DNA from: Rhodocyclaceae bacterium
GTDB taxonomy: Bacteria > Pseudomonadota > Gammaproteobacteria > Burkholderiales > Rhodocyclaceae
Assembly (NCBI GenBank): GCA_016791105.1
Contig: JAEUNM010000006.1
Location: forward strand, 1 to 64,000
DNA length: 64,000 bases
Direction of reading: 5' to 3'
This document shows, piece by piece, positions 19,396-29,083 of the stretch. Numbering within the stretch: the stretch's first letter is position 1; each line of letters starts with the position of its first letter. The notes under the pieces are model-generated. The model ran no database searches. It was not told the origin of the DNA and worked only from the letters and a program-made list of their open reading frames with translations. Both the position numbers and the translations under genes were made by a program.

Positions 19396-20471
19396 ATACG
19401 CCGCAGCAGTTGATCCGTCCGGAAATTCTCGACTTGTCGGCCTATCACGTGCAGCCCGCGGCGGGCTACGTGAAGCTGGATGCGATGGAAAATCCCTTCG
19501 GCCTGCCGGATGCGTTACGTGCCGAATTGGGCGCGCTTGCCGGCAATGCGCCTTTGAATCGTTATCCGGATGCCGGCGCCGCGGCGCTCAAACAGCGCCT
19601 GCGCGAGGCGCTGGATTTGCCCGCGCAATGCGATCTGTTGCTGGGGAACGGCTCGGACGAAATCATCCAGATCGTTGCCCTGGCCCTGGCCCGGCCCGGC
19701 GCCTGCCTGCTCGCGCTGGAACCCAGTTTCGTCATGTACCGCATGATCGCAACGTTTTGCGGCATGCGTTATGTCGGCGTGCCGCTCAATGCCGATTTCA
19801 CGCTGGACCGCGCGGCCCTGCTGGATGCGGTACGGCGCGAACAGCCTGCGCTGGTGTTCATCGCCTATCCCAACAACCCGACCGGCAATCTGTTCGCACG
19901 CGACGATCTGCTCGAATTGCTGGCCGTGGCGCCGGGTGTGGTGGTGATGGACGAGGCCTACCACGCCTTTGCCCAGGACAGTTTCATGGGCGAATTGGCG
20001 CGGCATCCCAATCTGCTGGTCATGCGCACCCTGTCCAAGCTCGGACTGGCCGGGTTGCGGCTGGGCTTCATGGCCGCGGCGCCGGAGTGGATAGGCCAAT
20101 TCGATAAACTGCGCCTGCCGTACAACATCAACGTGCTGACGCAATTGCTGGCCGGGCAGGTGTTGCGCGACGTGGACGTGCTCAATGCGCAGGCGTCCCT
20201 GTTGCGGATCGAACGCGCGCGTCTGGCGGGTGCGCTCGCCGCGCTGGGCGGCGTAGAGGTATTTCCGTCCAGCACGAATTTCATTCTGTTCCGCGTTGCC
20301 GGCGCGGCAGGAGTATTTGCGGCGCTCAAATCGCGTAACATACTGATCAAATGTCTGCACGGCGCACACCCTCTGCTGGCAGACTGTTTGCGCGTCACCG
20401 TCGGTGCGCCGCAAGAAAACGACGCCTTCATGGCCGCGCTGGTTGCCAGTCTGGCCGCAGCGGCAGCCTGA
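19392..20471 (+). CDS. hisC: Histidinol-phosphate aminotransferase
   Basis: 359 residues from the ATG at 19392; the open frame extends further upstream inside hisD and that part is not protein-like. A PLP fold-type I enzyme: [15 protein letters not shown], and the Schiff-base lysine in [13 protein letters not shown]. It converts imidazole-acetol phosphate to histidinol phosphate. It overlaps hisD by 4 bp and is followed 24 bp later by hisB. Confidence 0.96.
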   Translation: MNTPQQLIRPEILDLSAYHVQPAAGYVKLDAMENPFGLPDALRAELGALAGNAPLNRYPDAGAAALKQRLREALDLPAQCDLLLGNGSDEIIQIVALALARPGACLLALEPSFVMYRMIATFCGMRYVGVPLNADFTLDRAALLDAVRREQPALVFIAYPNNPTGNLFARDDLLELLAVAPGVVVMDEAYHAFAQDSFMGELARHPNLLVMRTLSKLGLAGLRLGFMAAAPEWIGQFDKLRLPYNINVLTQLLAGQVLRDVDVLNAQASLLRIERARLAGALAALGGVEVFPSSTNFILFRVAGAAGVFAALKSRNILIKCLHGAHPLLADCLRVTVGAPQENDAFMAALVASLAAAAA

Positions 20472-20495
20472 AAGGCGTCGCGTACAGGAAAATCG

Positions 20496-21089
20496 ATGAG
20501 AATCGCCGAAGTTACCCGTAACACGCTGGAAACGCAGATCAGCGTCAAAATCAATCTGGACGGCAGCGGCAGCGCCGCGCTTGCAACCGGCGTACCGTTT
20601 CTGGACCACATGCTGGACCAGATTGCCCGTCATGGCATGGTCGATCTGGAAATCAGCGCGCACGGCGATTTGCACATCGATGCCCACCATACCGTCGAAG
20701 ACGTCGGCATCAGCCTGGGGCAGGCGGTGGCGCGTGCATTGGGCGACAAACGCGGCATACGCCGCTACGGGCACGCCTATGTGCCGCTCGACGAAGCGTT
20801 GTCGCGCGTGGTGATCGATTTTTCCGGGCGCCCGGGCTTGACCTATAACGTCGATTACACGCGGGCGCGCATCGGTGATTTCGACGTCGATCTGGTGCGT
20901 GAATTTTTCCAGGGCTTCGTAAATCATGCCCAGGTCACGCTGCACGTAGACAATCTGCGCGGCGTGAACGCGCATCACCAGTGCGAAACCATATTCAAGG
21001 CATTCGGCCGTGCATTGCGCATGGCGGCTGAACCCGACGCGCGGGCGGCGGGTTCCGTGCCTTCCACCAAAGGCAGCTTGAACGGCTGA
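20496..21089 (+). CDS. hisB: Imidazoleglycerol-phosphate dehydratase (monofunctional)
   Basis: 197 residues, so only the dehydratase and not the bifunctional enterobacterial form with a phosphatase. Metal-binding motifs [23 protein letters not shown] and the later [10 protein letters not shown] are intact. A separate histidinol-phosphatase must be encoded elsewhere. AGGAAAA precedes the ATG. Confidence 0.97.
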   Translation: MRIAEVTRNTLETQISVKINLDGSGSAALATGVPFLDHMLDQIARHGMVDLEISAHGDLHIDAHHTVEDVGISLGQAVARALGDKRGIRRYGHAYVPLDEALSRVVIDFSGRPGLTYNVDYTRARIGDFDVDLVREFFQGFVNHAQVTLHVDNLRGVNAHHQCETIFKAFGRALRMAAEPDARAAGSVPSTKGSLNG

Positions 21090-21139
21090 TTTCCCATACG
21101 CTGCCAGGATGGCGGCGCCTGCTGATCCGAACCAACAAC

Positions 21140-21775
21140 ATGGGCATCGTCGCAATCGTCGATTACGGAATGGGCAACCTGCGCTCGGTTGCCAAGGCCG
21201 TCGAACATGTCGCGCCGCACGCGCAGGTCCTCATCACGTCCAGCGCGGCCGAAGTGGCACGCGCCGAGCGCGTCATTTTTCCCGGTCAGGGCGCCATGCC
21301 GGACTGCATGCGCGAGCTGGCGGCGCGCGGTCTGGCCGAAGCCGTGGTGGCCGCGGCGCGCGAGAAGCCTTTCCTGGGCATTTGCATAGGTCTGCAAATG
21401 CTGTTTCGCCACAGCGCCGAAGGCGATGTGCCGGGGCTGGGCGTGCTGGCAGGCGAGGTGGTGCGCTTTCCGGCGCAAATGCAGGATGCCGGCGGCGCCC
21501 GCCTGAAGGTTCCGCACATGGGCTGGAATTGCGTCAATCAGGCGCGGCCACACGCGCTATGGGCCGGCATTCCCCCGGCGGCGCGCTTTTATTTCGTACA
21601 TAGTTATTTTGTACAACCCGAACAACAGGAAGTGATCGCAGCCAGTGCCGAGTACGGCATACCCTTTACCTGTGCAGTGGCAAGCGATAACATTTTCGCC
21701 GTGCAGTTTCACCCGGAAAAAAGTGCCCAACACGGCCTTGCCTTACTGGGTAATTTCTTGAACTGGAATCCTTGA
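21140..21775 (+). CDS. hisH: Imidazole glycerol phosphate synthase, glutaminase subunit
   Basis: 211 residues, a class I glutamine amidotransferase. Nucleophile Cys in FLGICIGLQMLF and the C-terminal His-x-Glu of the triad in AVQFHPEKSA are present. It supplies ammonia to HisF. The gene is separated from hisA by 187 bp, the longest gap within the his cluster, in which no gene is seen. Confidence 0.96.
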   Translation: MGIVAIVDYGMGNLRSVAKAVEHVAPHAQVLITSSAAEVARAERVIFPGQGAMPDCMRELAARGLAEAVVAAAREKPFLGICIGLQMLFRHSAEGDVPGLGVLAGEVVRFPAQMQDAGGARLKVPHMGWNCVNQARPHALWAGIPPAARFYFVHSYFVQPEQQEVIAASAEYGIPFTCAVASDNIFAVQFHPEKSAQHGLALLGNFLNWNP

Positions 21776-21962
21776 GAACCAATAAATCGCGGGTTACCGC
21801 CAGACGCGGCCCCGGGTCACGATGGATGCGGCATTTCAGATTTCTATCGGGCCGGTGCCGTTTGCGTATCGAGCAGGGTCGCAAGCTACCGCTGGCGTCC
21901 CGGCACTTGCGCAACAAGTCTGCTTGCCCTGCGCCACACGCTTCTGATTACCTTTCCATCCC

Positions 21963-22706
21963 ATGTTGCTGATTCCCGCCATAGACATCAAGGACGGCCA
22001 CTGCGTGCGCCTCAGGCAGGGCGATATGAGTGCCGCCACGGTTTTTTCCGACGATCCCGCCGCAATGGCCGCGCACTGGCTCGCGCAGGGCGCGCGCCGG
22101 CTGCATCTGGTCGATTTGAATGGCGCAGTGGCCGGCAAACCGAAAAACGAAAAAACCATACGCAGCATCGTTGACGCCCTGGGCGACGAAATTCCCATTC
22201 AGTTGGGCGGCGGCGTGCGCGATCTGGACACCATAGAGCGCTACCTCGACGACGGCATTTCTTACGTCATCCTGGGTACCGCGGCGGTCAAAAGTCCGGG
22301 CTTCCTGCACGATGCCTGCAGCGCATTCCCGGGCCACATCATCGTCGGGCTGGATGCCAAGGACGGCAAGGTGGCGGTGGATGGCTGGTCAAAACTGACC
22401 GGGCACGATGTCATCGATCTGGCGGTCAAATTCGAAGACTATGGCGTCGAAGCGGTCATTTATACCGATATCGGCCGCGACGGCATGTTGAATGGCGTCA
22501 ATGTCGGTGCCACCGTCAGGCTGGCGCGCGCGCTGCGCATACCGGTCATCGCCTCGGGCGGAATTACCAACCTGACCGATATCGACGCCCTCTGCGCCGT
22601 CGAAAACGAAGGCATCAATGCGGCGATTACCGGGCGCGCCATTTACGAAGGCACGCTTGATTTTGCCGCTGCGCAACGCCGTGCGGATGAATTGAGCGCG
22701 CAGTGA
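21963..22706 (+). CDS. hisA: ProFAR isomerase
   Basis: 247 residues, (beta/alpha)8 barrel. [18 protein letters not shown] at the N-terminus has the catalytic Asp, and the second catalytic Asp is in [10 protein letters not shown]. It isomerises ProFAR to PRFAR. Phosphate-binding loops GGGVRDLD and ASGGITN are typical of the HisA/HisF pair. Confidence 0.97.
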   Translation: MLLIPAIDIKDGHCVRLRQGDMSAATVFSDDPAAMAAHWLAQGARRLHLVDLNGAVAGKPKNEKTIRSIVDALGDEIPIQLGGGVRDLDTIERYLDDGISYVILGTAAVKSPGFLHDACSAFPGHIIVGLDAKDGKVAVDGWSKLTGHDVIDLAVKFEDYGVEAVIYTDIGRDGMLNGVNVGATVRLARALRIPVIASGGITNLTDIDALCAVENEGINAAITGRAIYEGTLDFAAAQRRADELSAQ

Positions 22707-22725
22707 TGCGCGCGCGGGGCTTGCA

Positions 22726-22745
22726 GGCGCGCCTTGCGGCGCGCC
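22726..22745 (+). other. Stem-loop between hisA and hisF made of two GGCGCGCC sites
   Basis: GGCGCGCC occurs at 22726-22733 and 22738-22745, separated by TTGC, and forms an 8-bp stem. Each 8-mer is also a palindrome by itself. No T run follows. It could attenuate or stabilise the his transcript. Confidence 0.35.
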
Positions 22746-22803
22746 GCGCGTTTTGCCCTTGTCGATGCCAACTGAAATCCCTTATTTGAATCCATCGCCA
22801 TCC

Positions 22804-23562
22804 ATGCTCGCCAAGCGCATCATTCCTTGTCTGGACGTCAATGCCGGTCGCGTCGTGAAGGGCGTCAATTTCATCGAATTGCGCGATGCCGGCGATCCGG
22901 TTGAAATCGCGCGGCGCTACGACGAGCAAGGTGCGGACGAGCTGACATTTCTGGACATCACTGCCAGTTCCGATGCCCGCGACATCATTCTGCACGTGGT
23001 CGAACAGGTGGCCGAGCAGGTGTTCATACCGCTTACCGTAGGCGGCGGCGTGCGCGCGGTCGAGGACGTGCGCCGTCTGCTCAACGCCGGGGCGGACAAG
23101 GTGAGCATGAATACCGCCGCGGTGCAGAACCCGCAATTGGTTGCGCAGGCGTCCGACAAGGTGGGTGCGCAGTGCATCGTGGTCGCCATCGACGCCAAAC
23201 AGGCCGCCCCCGGGCGCTGGGAAGTGTTCACACACGGCGGGCGCAAGCCGACGGGGCTGGACGCCGTGGCCTGGGCGCGTGAGGTGGAGCGCCTGGGTGC
23301 CGGCGAAATACTGCTCACCAGCATGGACCGTGACGGTACGAAAAACGGTTTCGATCTGGCGCTTACGCGCGCCGTGGCCGATGCTGTGTCGATTCCCGTC
23401 ATCGCCAGCGGCGGAGTGGGAAATCTGGAGCACCTTGCGCAGGGTGTGAGCGCAGGGCGTGCCGATGCGGTACTGGCCGCCAGCATCTTCCATTACGGCC
23501 AGCACACGGTGCGCGAAGCCAAGCAATACATGCGGGAGCGCGGGATAGAGGTGAGGTTGTGA
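22804..23562 (+). CDS. hisF: Imidazole glycerol phosphate synthase, cyclase subunit
   Basis: 252 residues from the ATG at 22804 ([20 protein letters not shown]); upstream in-frame ATGs would add residues not found in HisF. The catalytic Asp residues sit in PCLDVNAG and [13 protein letters not shown]. With HisH it converts PRFAR and glutamine-derived ammonia to IGP and AICAR. It overlaps hisI by 4 bp. Confidence 0.97.
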   Translation: MLAKRIIPCLDVNAGRVVKGVNFIELRDAGDPVEIARRYDEQGADELTFLDITASSDARDIILHVVEQVAEQVFIPLTVGGGVRAVEDVRRLLNAGADKVSMNTAAVQNPQLVAQASDKVGAQCIVVAIDAKQAAPGRWEVFTHGGRKPTGLDAVAWAREVERLGAGEILLTSMDRDGTKNGFDLALTRAVADAVSIPVIASGGVGNLEHLAQGVSAGRADAVLAASIFHYGQHTVREAKQYMRERGIEVRL

Positions 23563-23960
23563 ACAAGCGAAATTCCGCGAAGTGGCTCAACGAAGTGAAG
23601 TGGGACGACCACGGCTTGCTGCCGGTTATCGTGCAGGAAGCGGCGAGTGGGGACGTGCTCATGTTTGCCTGGATGAATCGCGATGCGCTGGCCATGACGG
23701 CCGAAACCGGCGAGGCGGTATTCTGGTCGCGCTCGCGCCGCAAGCTGTGGCACAAGGGCGAAGAATCGGGTCATACGCAAAAGGTGCTGGAAATGCGGCT
23801 CGATTGCGACAATGACGTATTGCTGCTGAAGGTGGAACAGGTGGGCGGCATCGCCTGCCACACCGGGCGGCACAGTTGTTTTTTCAACAAACTGCAGCAG
23901 GGCGACCACTGGGAAGCGGTAGAGCCGGTATTGAAAGATCCGGGCGACATTTACCAGTGA
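23559..23960 (+). CDS. hisI: Phosphoribosyl-AMP cyclohydrolase
   Basis: 133 residues, from a GTG overlapping the hisF stop. It is monofunctional, with hisE as a separate gene. Motifs: [25 protein letters not shown], the metal-binding RLDCDND, and the Zn-ligand cysteines in [14 protein letters not shown]. It opens the purine ring of PR-AMP. Confidence 0.97.
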   Translation: MNKRNSAKWLNEVKWDDHGLLPVIVQEAASGDVLMFAWMNRDALAMTAETGEAVFWSRSRRKLWHKGEESGHTQKVLEMRLDCDNDVLLLKVEQVGGIACHTGRHSCFFNKLQQGDHWEAVEPVLKDPGDIYQ

Positions 23961-24056
23961 GTCGAGGCGCCGGATATGGCCAGCCGCGCGCAGCCAAAGT
24001 CAATTTGGCGCGCTGGCAGTCGTCCCGCGCTGGCGACAATAGGACAAGGAATCCAG

Positions 24057-24380
24057 ATGATAGACATAGAAGTTTTGCACCGCGTATCCGAAACACTGAC
24101 CGAGCGGCGCCACGCCGACGAAAATTCGTCCTATGTCGCGAGCCTGTATGCCAAAGGCACTGACGCGATCTGCAAGAAGGTGGCCGAAGAAGCCGCGGAA
24201 ACCATCATGGCGGCCAAAGACGCCAACCGCCTGCATCTGGTGAATGAAGTTTGCGACCTGTGGTTTCATTCCCTGGTGCTGCTCACGCACATGGGCTTGT
24301 CGGTGGATGACGTGCTGGCCGAATTTCGCCGCCGCGAGGGCATTTCCGGCATAGACGAAAAGAAATCGCGCAAGGGCTGA
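24057..24380 (+). CDS. hisE: Phosphoribosyl-ATP pyrophosphohydrolase
   Basis: 107 residues from the ATG at 24057, which has AAGGA upstream; the frame opens earlier at 23976 without HisE similarity. The alpha-helical NTP-pyrophosphatase motif KKVAEEAAETIMAAKD and the LWFHSLVLLTHMGL segment are clear. It performs the second step of the pathway. The gene is last in the his set, 27 bp before hinT. Confidence 0.96.
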   Translation: MIDIEVLHRVSETLTERRHADENSSYVASLYAKGTDAICKKVAEEAAETIMAAKDANRLHLVNEVCDLWFHSLVLLTHMGLSVDDVLAEFRRREGISGIDEKKSRKG

Positions 24381-24407
24381 TCGGCCAAAGGCCAGGAGGG
24401 GCAAGCG

Positions 24408-24761
24408 ATGAGCGCAGGCGCCTGCATTTTCTGCAAGATTGCACGCAACGAAATTCCGGCGAAAAAGGTCTATGAAGACGCGGAGGTTTTCGCGTTCAAC
24501 GACATACGGCCGCAGGCTCCGGTGCATTTTCTGGTCGTGCCGCGCCAACACATCGTGTCGTTGGCCGAGGTGGATGCCACGCATGCTGCGCTGCTGGGGA
24601 AGATGTTCACGCTGATCGGGCAGCTCGCGCGTGCGCAAGGCTGCGAAAACGGCTTCCGCACCATCGTCAATACGGGGCGGGTCGGCGGGCAGGAGGTGTA
24701 TCATCTTCACGTACACGTGATCGGTGGTTCAGAACCGCTGCCGGCCATGCTCAAATGGTAA
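24408..24761 (+). CDS. hinT: HIT-family purine nucleoside phosphoramidase HinT
   Basis: 117 residues. N-terminal [19 protein letters not shown] is typical of the HinT branch, and the histidine triad appears at HLHVHVIGG. It has a strong GGAGGGG ribosome site. HinT-type genes following hisE are common in betaproteobacteria. It hydrolyses adenosine phosphoramidates. Confidence 0.95.
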   Translation: MSAGACIFCKIARNEIPAKKVYEDAEVFAFNDIRPQAPVHFLVVPRQHIVSLAEVDATHAALLGKMFTLIGQLARAQGCENGFRTIVNTGRVGGQEVYHLHVHVIGGSEPLPAMLKW

Positions 24762-24777
24762 GTTTCAGGAGGATTCA

Positions 24778-25002
24778 ATGGGCGGGTTGAGTATCACCCA
24801 CTGGCTGATCGTGTTGGTCATCGTGCTGGTTGTGTTCGGCACGAAAAAATTGCGCAACATCGGGTCTGACCTCGGCGGCGCCGTCAAGGGCTTCAAGGAC
24901 GCAGTCAAAGAAGGTGCCGAAAAGCCATCGGTGGAGTCCATTCCGGACCACACCTCGGGGCGCACCATAGACGTTAAAGCAGAACAAAAAAGCCAGCACT
25001 GA
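24778..25002 (+). CDS. tatA: Sec-independent translocase protein TatA
   Basis: 74 residues from the ATG at 24778, preceded by AGGAGG. One N-terminal membrane helix ([20 protein letters not shown]) is followed by an amphipathic helix ([20 protein letters not shown]) and a charged tail. It oligomerises to form the Tat pore. It lies 16 bp after hinT. Confidence 0.95.
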   Translation: MGGLSITHWLIVLVIVLVVFGTKKLRNIGSDLGGAVKGFKDAVKEGAEKPSVESIPDHTSGRTIDVKAEQKSQH

Positions 25003-25149
25003 ATTGAGGCCGGCGCGTTCGGTTCGCAGGTCTGATTGCGGGGCCGCGGCGCCGTCCGGACATTTTGCTGCTGTTGCCGGCAGGGCGGTGCTTGCTGCCC
25101 TTCCATCCCATCCACGCATCATTCCACCTTTTTTCCCGGAACAAGCCAA

Positions 25150-25563
25150 ATGTTCGACATCGGCTTTACCGAGCTGATCGTCATCGGGCTCGTTGCGCTC
25201 ATCGTGCTCGGCCCGGAAAAATTGCGTACCGCCGCCATTACCACGGGCCGTCTGTTGGGCCGGCTGCAGCGCTACGTGAACGACGTCAAATCCGAAATCA
25301 GCCGGGAAATGCAGCTGGAAGAACTTAAAAAGCTGCAACAGCAGGTGGAAGCTCAGGCCCGCGCCGTGGAAGCGACGCTCAACGCGCACTCGCGCGCGCT
25401 GCAGACGGATTTTGACAAAACCGCTGCGGAAGTCAGCAGCGAAACCACCGCCGCGACCCCTGAGCCGGTCGCGCCCGCCGGCACGGCGATCGCCGGCTCG
25501 GAAGCCGCCGCGCTGGTTACCGCACCCGACCTGCCCGCAGCGCGCGAAAGCAGCCCGAAATGA
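25150..25563 (+). CDS. tatB: Sec-independent translocase protein TatB
   Basis: 137 residues from the ATG at 25150; the upstream open frame is cysteine-rich and not TatB-like. MFDIGFTELIVIGLVALIVL with the conserved Glu8 and LGPEKL are diagnostic for TatB over TatA. A long amphipathic and coiled-coil segment precedes an Ala/Pro tail. Its stop overlaps tatC (ATGA). The tatA-tatB gap is 147 bp. Confidence 0.95.
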   Translation: MFDIGFTELIVIGLVALIVLGPEKLRTAAITTGRLLGRLQRYVNDVKSEISREMQLEELKKLQQQVEAQARAVEATLNAHSRALQTDFDKTAAEVSSETTAATPEPVAPAGTAIAGSEAAALVTAPDLPAARESSPK

Positions 25564-26321
25564 GCGACCAACAGGAAACCTTCCTGTCTCACCTGGTCGA
25601 GCTGCGCGATCGCCTGTTGCGCTGCGTGATCGTGGTGGGCATCGCATTCGTGTGCCTGATGCCCTGGTCGGCGAATATTTACGATTTTCTCGCCGCGCCC
25701 ATGATGAACACCCTGCCGGAAGGCACGCGCATGATCGCGACCGGTGTGGTAACGCCGTTTTTCGTTCCGATCAAGGTGACGCTGCTGGTAGCATTTATCG
25801 GCAGCCTGCCTTTCGTGCTGTACCAGTTGTGGGCCTTCGTTGCGCCCGGCCTTTATGTGCATGAAAAGCGCTTTGCACTGCCGCTGGTGGTGGCCAGCAG
25901 CCTGCTTTTCCTGGCCGGCATGGCGTTTTGCTACTTTCTGGTGTTCGGCACGGTATTCAAATTCATTGCCAGCGTGGCACCCAAAAGCATTACGCCAGCG
26001 CCGGACATCGAGCAGTACCTGGCTTTCGTGATGACCATGTTCCTGGCCTTCGGCGTCACCTTCGAGGTGCCGGTGGTGGTGCTGGTGCTGGTCAAGGCCG
26101 GACTGGTGAGCGTCGCCAAGCTGCGCGAGGTCAGGTCTTATGTCATCGTGGGTGCGTTCGTGATCGCGGCGGTGGTGACGCCGCCCGACGTCACCTCGCA
26201 AATCATGCTGGCGATACCCATGTGCGTGCTGTACGAAATAGGCCTGTTGTTGGCACGTCTGGTCGAAAAATCTGCGCCGGCGGAGGATGCGCCCGAAATG
26301 GGCGAGGACAGCGGGAAATAA
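25560..26321 (+). CDS. tatC: Sec-independent translocase protein TatC
   Basis: 253 residues with six membrane segments. N-terminal FLSHLVELRDRLLRC carries the conserved HLxELRxR motif that binds the twin-arginine signal, and FGVTFEVPVVV contains the conserved Phe/Glu region. With TatAB it exports folded proteins. It overlaps tatB by 4 bp, and a GC hairpin follows the stop. Confidence 0.96.
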   Translation: MSDQQETFLSHLVELRDRLLRCVIVVGIAFVCLMPWSANIYDFLAAPMMNTLPEGTRMIATGVVTPFFVPIKVTLLVAFIGSLPFVLYQLWAFVAPGLYVHEKRFALPLVVASSLLFLAGMAFCYFLVFGTVFKFIASVAPKSITPAPDIEQYLAFVMTMFLAFGVTFEVPVVVLVLVKAGLVSVAKLREVRSYVIVGAFVIAAVVTPPDVTSQIMLAIPMCVLYEIGLLLARLVEKSAPAEDAPEMGEDSGK

Positions 26322-26332
26322 TCCGCCGCCTT

Positions 26333-26350
26333 GGCGGGCGCCGGCCCGCC
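26333..26350. terminator. Stem-loop between convergent tatC and HtrA genes
   Basis: GGCGGGC (26333-26339) pairs perfectly with GCCCGCC (26344-26350) around a 4-nt loop. It lies 11 bp after tatC and about 30 bp beyond the end of the opposing protease gene. No T tract on either strand. Confidence 0.45.
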
Positions 26351-26380
26351 GCCAGATCATGGCCGGTGCCGACGCGCGAC

Positions 26381-27562
26381 TTAGTCTTCTTCGTTGCGAT
26401 CGCGCCGTAACAGCGGGCGTTTGGCGACCTGTATCGCCAGTTCGATTTCGCTGCCGGAACGCCGCAGTTTGAGTGTGGCGGGCGCCCCGGGCGGCAGGGC
26501 GGAAATCAGGTTGAGCATGGCAGAGGCGTCTGCCACCGGCTTGCCGGCCACCGCCACCGCCACGTCGCCCGGCTTGATGCCGCCCTTGTCGGCTGGACTC
26601 CCGCGCATCACCCCGGCAATCAGCGCACCCTGCGTGGAGTTCAGATTGAATGATTCGGCCAGTTCGGGCGTCAATTCCTGAATTTCCACACCTATCCAGC
26701 CGCGCGTGACCGAGCCGGTGGCGATCAGTTGTTCCATGATGCCGCGCGCGTTGGCGGCCGGCACGGCAAAGCCTATGCCCAAAGAGCCGCCGCTCTGTGA
26801 ATAGATCGCGGTATTGATGCCTATCAGGTCGCCGCGCGCATCGACCAGTGCGCCGCCCGAGTTGCCGGGATTGATGGCGGCATCGGTCTGGATGAAATTT
26901 TCGAAAGTATTGATACCCAGGTGCGAGCGACCCAGCGCCGACACGATGCCCATGGTGACGGTCTGGCCGACGCCGAAAGGGTTGCCGATCGCCAACACGA
27001 CATCGCCCACGCGCACGCCGTCCGATGCGGCAAAGGTGATGGCGGGCAGCTTTTCGGCGCTTTCTATGCGCAACACGGCAAGATCCGTATCCGGATCGGC
27101 GCCGACCAGCTTGGCGGAACGTTTGCTGCCGTCGGCGAGCGACACTTCGATTTCGTCAGCTGCCTCGATCACATGGTTGTTGGTGAGTACGTAGCCTTCC
27201 GGACTTACGATCACGCCCGAGCCCAGTCCGGACTGGCGGCGTGTGCCGGTGCCGTTGCGATCGCCGAAAAAGTGGCGGAAAAACGGATCGTTGGCGAGCG
27301 GATGACGGCGCAGCTTCACTTCTTTGGTGGTGAAAATATGCACCACGGCCGGCAGTGCGTGCTGCGCGGCATCGGCATAGGAGGGCGCGGTTACCGCAGC
27401 AGCGTCGGGCCGCGGCGCCGGTGCGGCGGCGGTGAGCGTGGCCGTAGTCGGCGGCGCGGCCGGACGGCGTTCGAACCACTGCGGTGCGAACACCGATGCT
27501 GCAAGCAACACGCCCAGGGCGATGGTGCTCGCCTGCGCGAACAGCAGCCAGATTTTGCGCAT
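26381..27562 (-). CDS. HtrA/Deg-family periplasmic serine protease, one PDZ domain
   Basis: 393 residues. An N-terminal hydrophobic segment (about residues 5-26) acts as signal anchor, followed by a Pro/Ala linker. The trypsin-like domain has the full triad: His130 (TNNHVIEA), Asp160 (DTDLAVL) and Ser235 (NPGNSGGALV). One C-terminal PDZ domain (about 285-385) is present. Uncleaved anchor plus a single PDZ resembles the DegS/AlgW class, which starts envelope-stress sigma-E signalling, but simple quality control is equally possible. The tatC-htrA neighbourhood is typical of betaproteobacteria. Confidence 0.93.
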   Translation of the reverse strand: MRKIWLLFAQASTIALGVLLAASVFAPQWFERRPAAPPTTATLTAAAPAPRPDAAAVTAPSYADAAQHALPAVVHIFTTKEVKLRRHPLANDPFFRHFFGDRNGTGTRRQSGLGSGVIVSPEGYVLTNNHVIEAADEIEVSLADGSKRSAKLVGADPDTDLAVLRIESAEKLPAITFAASDGVRVGDVVLAIGNPFGVGQTVTMGIVSALGRSHLGINTFENFIQTDAAINPGNSGGALVDARGDLIGINTAIYSQSGGSLGIGFAVPAANARGIMEQLIATGSVTRGWIGVEIQELTPELAESFNLNSTQGALIAGVMRGSPADKGGIKPGDVAVAVAGKPVADASAMLNLISALPPGAPATLKLRRSGSEIELAIQVAKRPLLRRDRNEED

Positions 27563-27709
27563 GGGCCTAAATTCCGCTGCGGTCCAGGCCGGCTGGCCGG
27601 AGCGCGCTTGCGATGAAATGAGCGATCATTGCGAAATCATACCGCCCGCGCTACCGGGTCGGGGTGCCGGACGCGGTAGGCGGCGGCGGGAATTTTGTGG
27701 AGCGACGAC

Positions 27710-28456
27710 ATGCGGCGCAGCGAACTGCAACAGTATCTGGATAAATTGCTGGAAAATATGCGGTTCAAAGATTATTGCCCAAATGGACTGCAGGTGGAAG
27801 GCCGGGCCGAAATACGTCGCGTGGTGTGCGGCGTGACGGCATGCCAGGCCCTGGTGGATGCCGCGATTGCGCTCGATGCCGACGCCATCCTGGTCCATCA
27901 CGGCTGGTTCTGGCGTGGCGAGGACGGGCGCGTGACCGGAACGCGCAAGCAGCGCCTGGCCAGCATTCTGGCGCACGACATCAATCTATTTGCCTATCAT
28001 CTGCCGCTCGATGCCCACCCGGAACTGGGCAACAACGCGCAACTGGCGTTGCGGCTGGGCTGGAAGGCCGATGCCCGCTTCGGCGAACAGGATTTGGGCT
28101 GCGCCGGCCAACCCGAGCGTGCGCTTAGCGCGGCGGAACTGGCGGCCGAAGTCGGCCGTCGCTTGTTGCGCGAGCCGCTGCTGGTGGGTGACGGCGAGCG
28201 CCAGGTGCGCCGCGTGGCGTGGTGCACCGGGGCAGCCCAGAACATGTTCGAAGCGGCCATTGCGGCGGGCGCAGATCTTTACCTGTCGGGCGAAATATCC
28301 GAGCCCACGGTGCATCTCGCGCGCGAATCGGGCGTGCCCTATATTGCTGCCGGGCACCACGCGACCGAACGTTACGGCGTCCAGGCCCTGGGCAGCCATC
28401 TTGCGCGCAGTCTGGGGCTGGAAGCCCGTTTTGTCGATATCGATAATCCTGTGTGA
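27710..28456 (+). CDS. Nif3-like dinuclear metal centre protein (YbgI family)
   Basis: 248 residues from the ATG at 27710; an in-frame TTG at 27695 is less likely. Metal-ligand motifs are His63-His64 in ILVHHGWFW and the C-terminal GHHATERYGVQAL, as in the hexameric YbgI/DUF34 proteins. Biochemical function is not settled for the family. The gene stands alone, divergent from the protease. Confidence 0.93.
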   Translation: MRRSELQQYLDKLLENMRFKDYCPNGLQVEGRAEIRRVVCGVTACQALVDAAIALDADAILVHHGWFWRGEDGRVTGTRKQRLASILAHDINLFAYHLPLDAHPELGNNAQLALRLGWKADARFGEQDLGCAGQPERALSAAELAAEVGRRLLREPLLVGDGERQVRRVAWCTGAAQNMFEAAIAAGADLYLSGEISEPTVHLARESGVPYIAAGHHATERYGVQALGSHLARSLGLEARFVDIDNPV

Positions 28457-28564
28457 TATTTTCGCCAGTTTCGGTGTCTCATGACGGATGATTCGTGCGC
28501 TGCGCTCGTCGATAATTGTCACTGAGTGTTGTGTCCGGCTCGCACACTGACGGGCTTATGTGAG

Positions 28565-28972
28565 ATGGAAATGGATAGCGGTTTTTCGGTTCTGGTCGTG
28601 GATGACGATGTGCGCCAAAGCGCGCCGCTGATCGCGCTATTGCGCGCGGCCGGCGCCACGGACGCCTATTCCGCCGAAAATGCCGCCGCCGCCCTCAACT
28701 TGCTGAAAAGCGGCACGGCGGTGGACCTTGTCGTGACCGATCTGGAATTGTCCGGTGCATCCGGTTACGAATTGATGGAAGCTTTGGGCGAGATCGAAAA
28801 CGCCCCGCTGGTGGCCATCGTGAGCGGCGCCAGCGCCGCCGACCTCGATGATGCCATGGTGCTCGCCCAGGCCTACGGCGTAAAGCCGCTGCTGGCGCTG
28901 CGCAAACCGGTGCTGGCGGCGGAGATCGAAACCCTGCTCGATCTGTACCGCGCGCGTCGCGCAGCAAGCTGA
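28565..28972 (+). CDS. Stand-alone receiver-domain protein
   Basis: 135 residues from the ATG at 28565 (another ATG is at 28571). A single receiver domain with the acidic pocket Asp13-Asp14-Asp15, phosphoacceptor Asp59 (LVVTDLEL), a Ser switch residue (AIVSGAS) and the conserved Lys in ALRKP. No output domain and no histidine kinase next to it. Its partner cannot be deduced. A short terminator follows. Confidence 0.85.
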   Translation: MEMDSGFSVLVVDDDVRQSAPLIALLRAAGATDAYSAENAAAALNLLKSGTAVDLVVTDLELSGASGYELMEALGEIENAPLVAIVSGASAADLDDAMVLAQAYGVKPLLALRKPVLAAEIETLLDLYRARRAAS

Positions 28973-28999
28973 ATTCCGCCTGCGCGGGGGACGCGGCTA

Positions 29000-29021
29000 G
29001 CCCTCGGCAGGGCGTTATTTT
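29000..29021 (+). terminator. Short intrinsic terminator after the receiver gene
   Basis: GCCCT (29000-29004) and AGGGC (29009-29013) form a 5-bp stem with a CGGC loop, followed by GTTATTTT. It lies 28 bp after the receiver gene stop. The stem is short, so efficiency may be modest. Confidence 0.5.
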
Positions 29022-29049
29022 GCGTACACTGCCGCGAGCTTCGTACAAT
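29020..29049 (+). promoter_or_regulatory. Possible promoter of the FAD monooxygenase gene
   Basis: TTGCGT (29020-29025), an 18-nt spacer and TACAAT (29044-29049) give a one-mismatch -10 box with a partial -35. The leader would be about 28 nt. The -35 overlaps the T-rich end of the preceding terminator. Confidence 0.35.
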
Positions 29050-29083
29050 TGCCTGTCGAAGCATTTTTGGTCATGGCGTACGA

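Noticed and set aside
19515-21155. 546-codon antisense open frame opposite hisC/hisB
   Set aside because: hisC and hisB are certain on the plus strand; the antisense product shows no motif.
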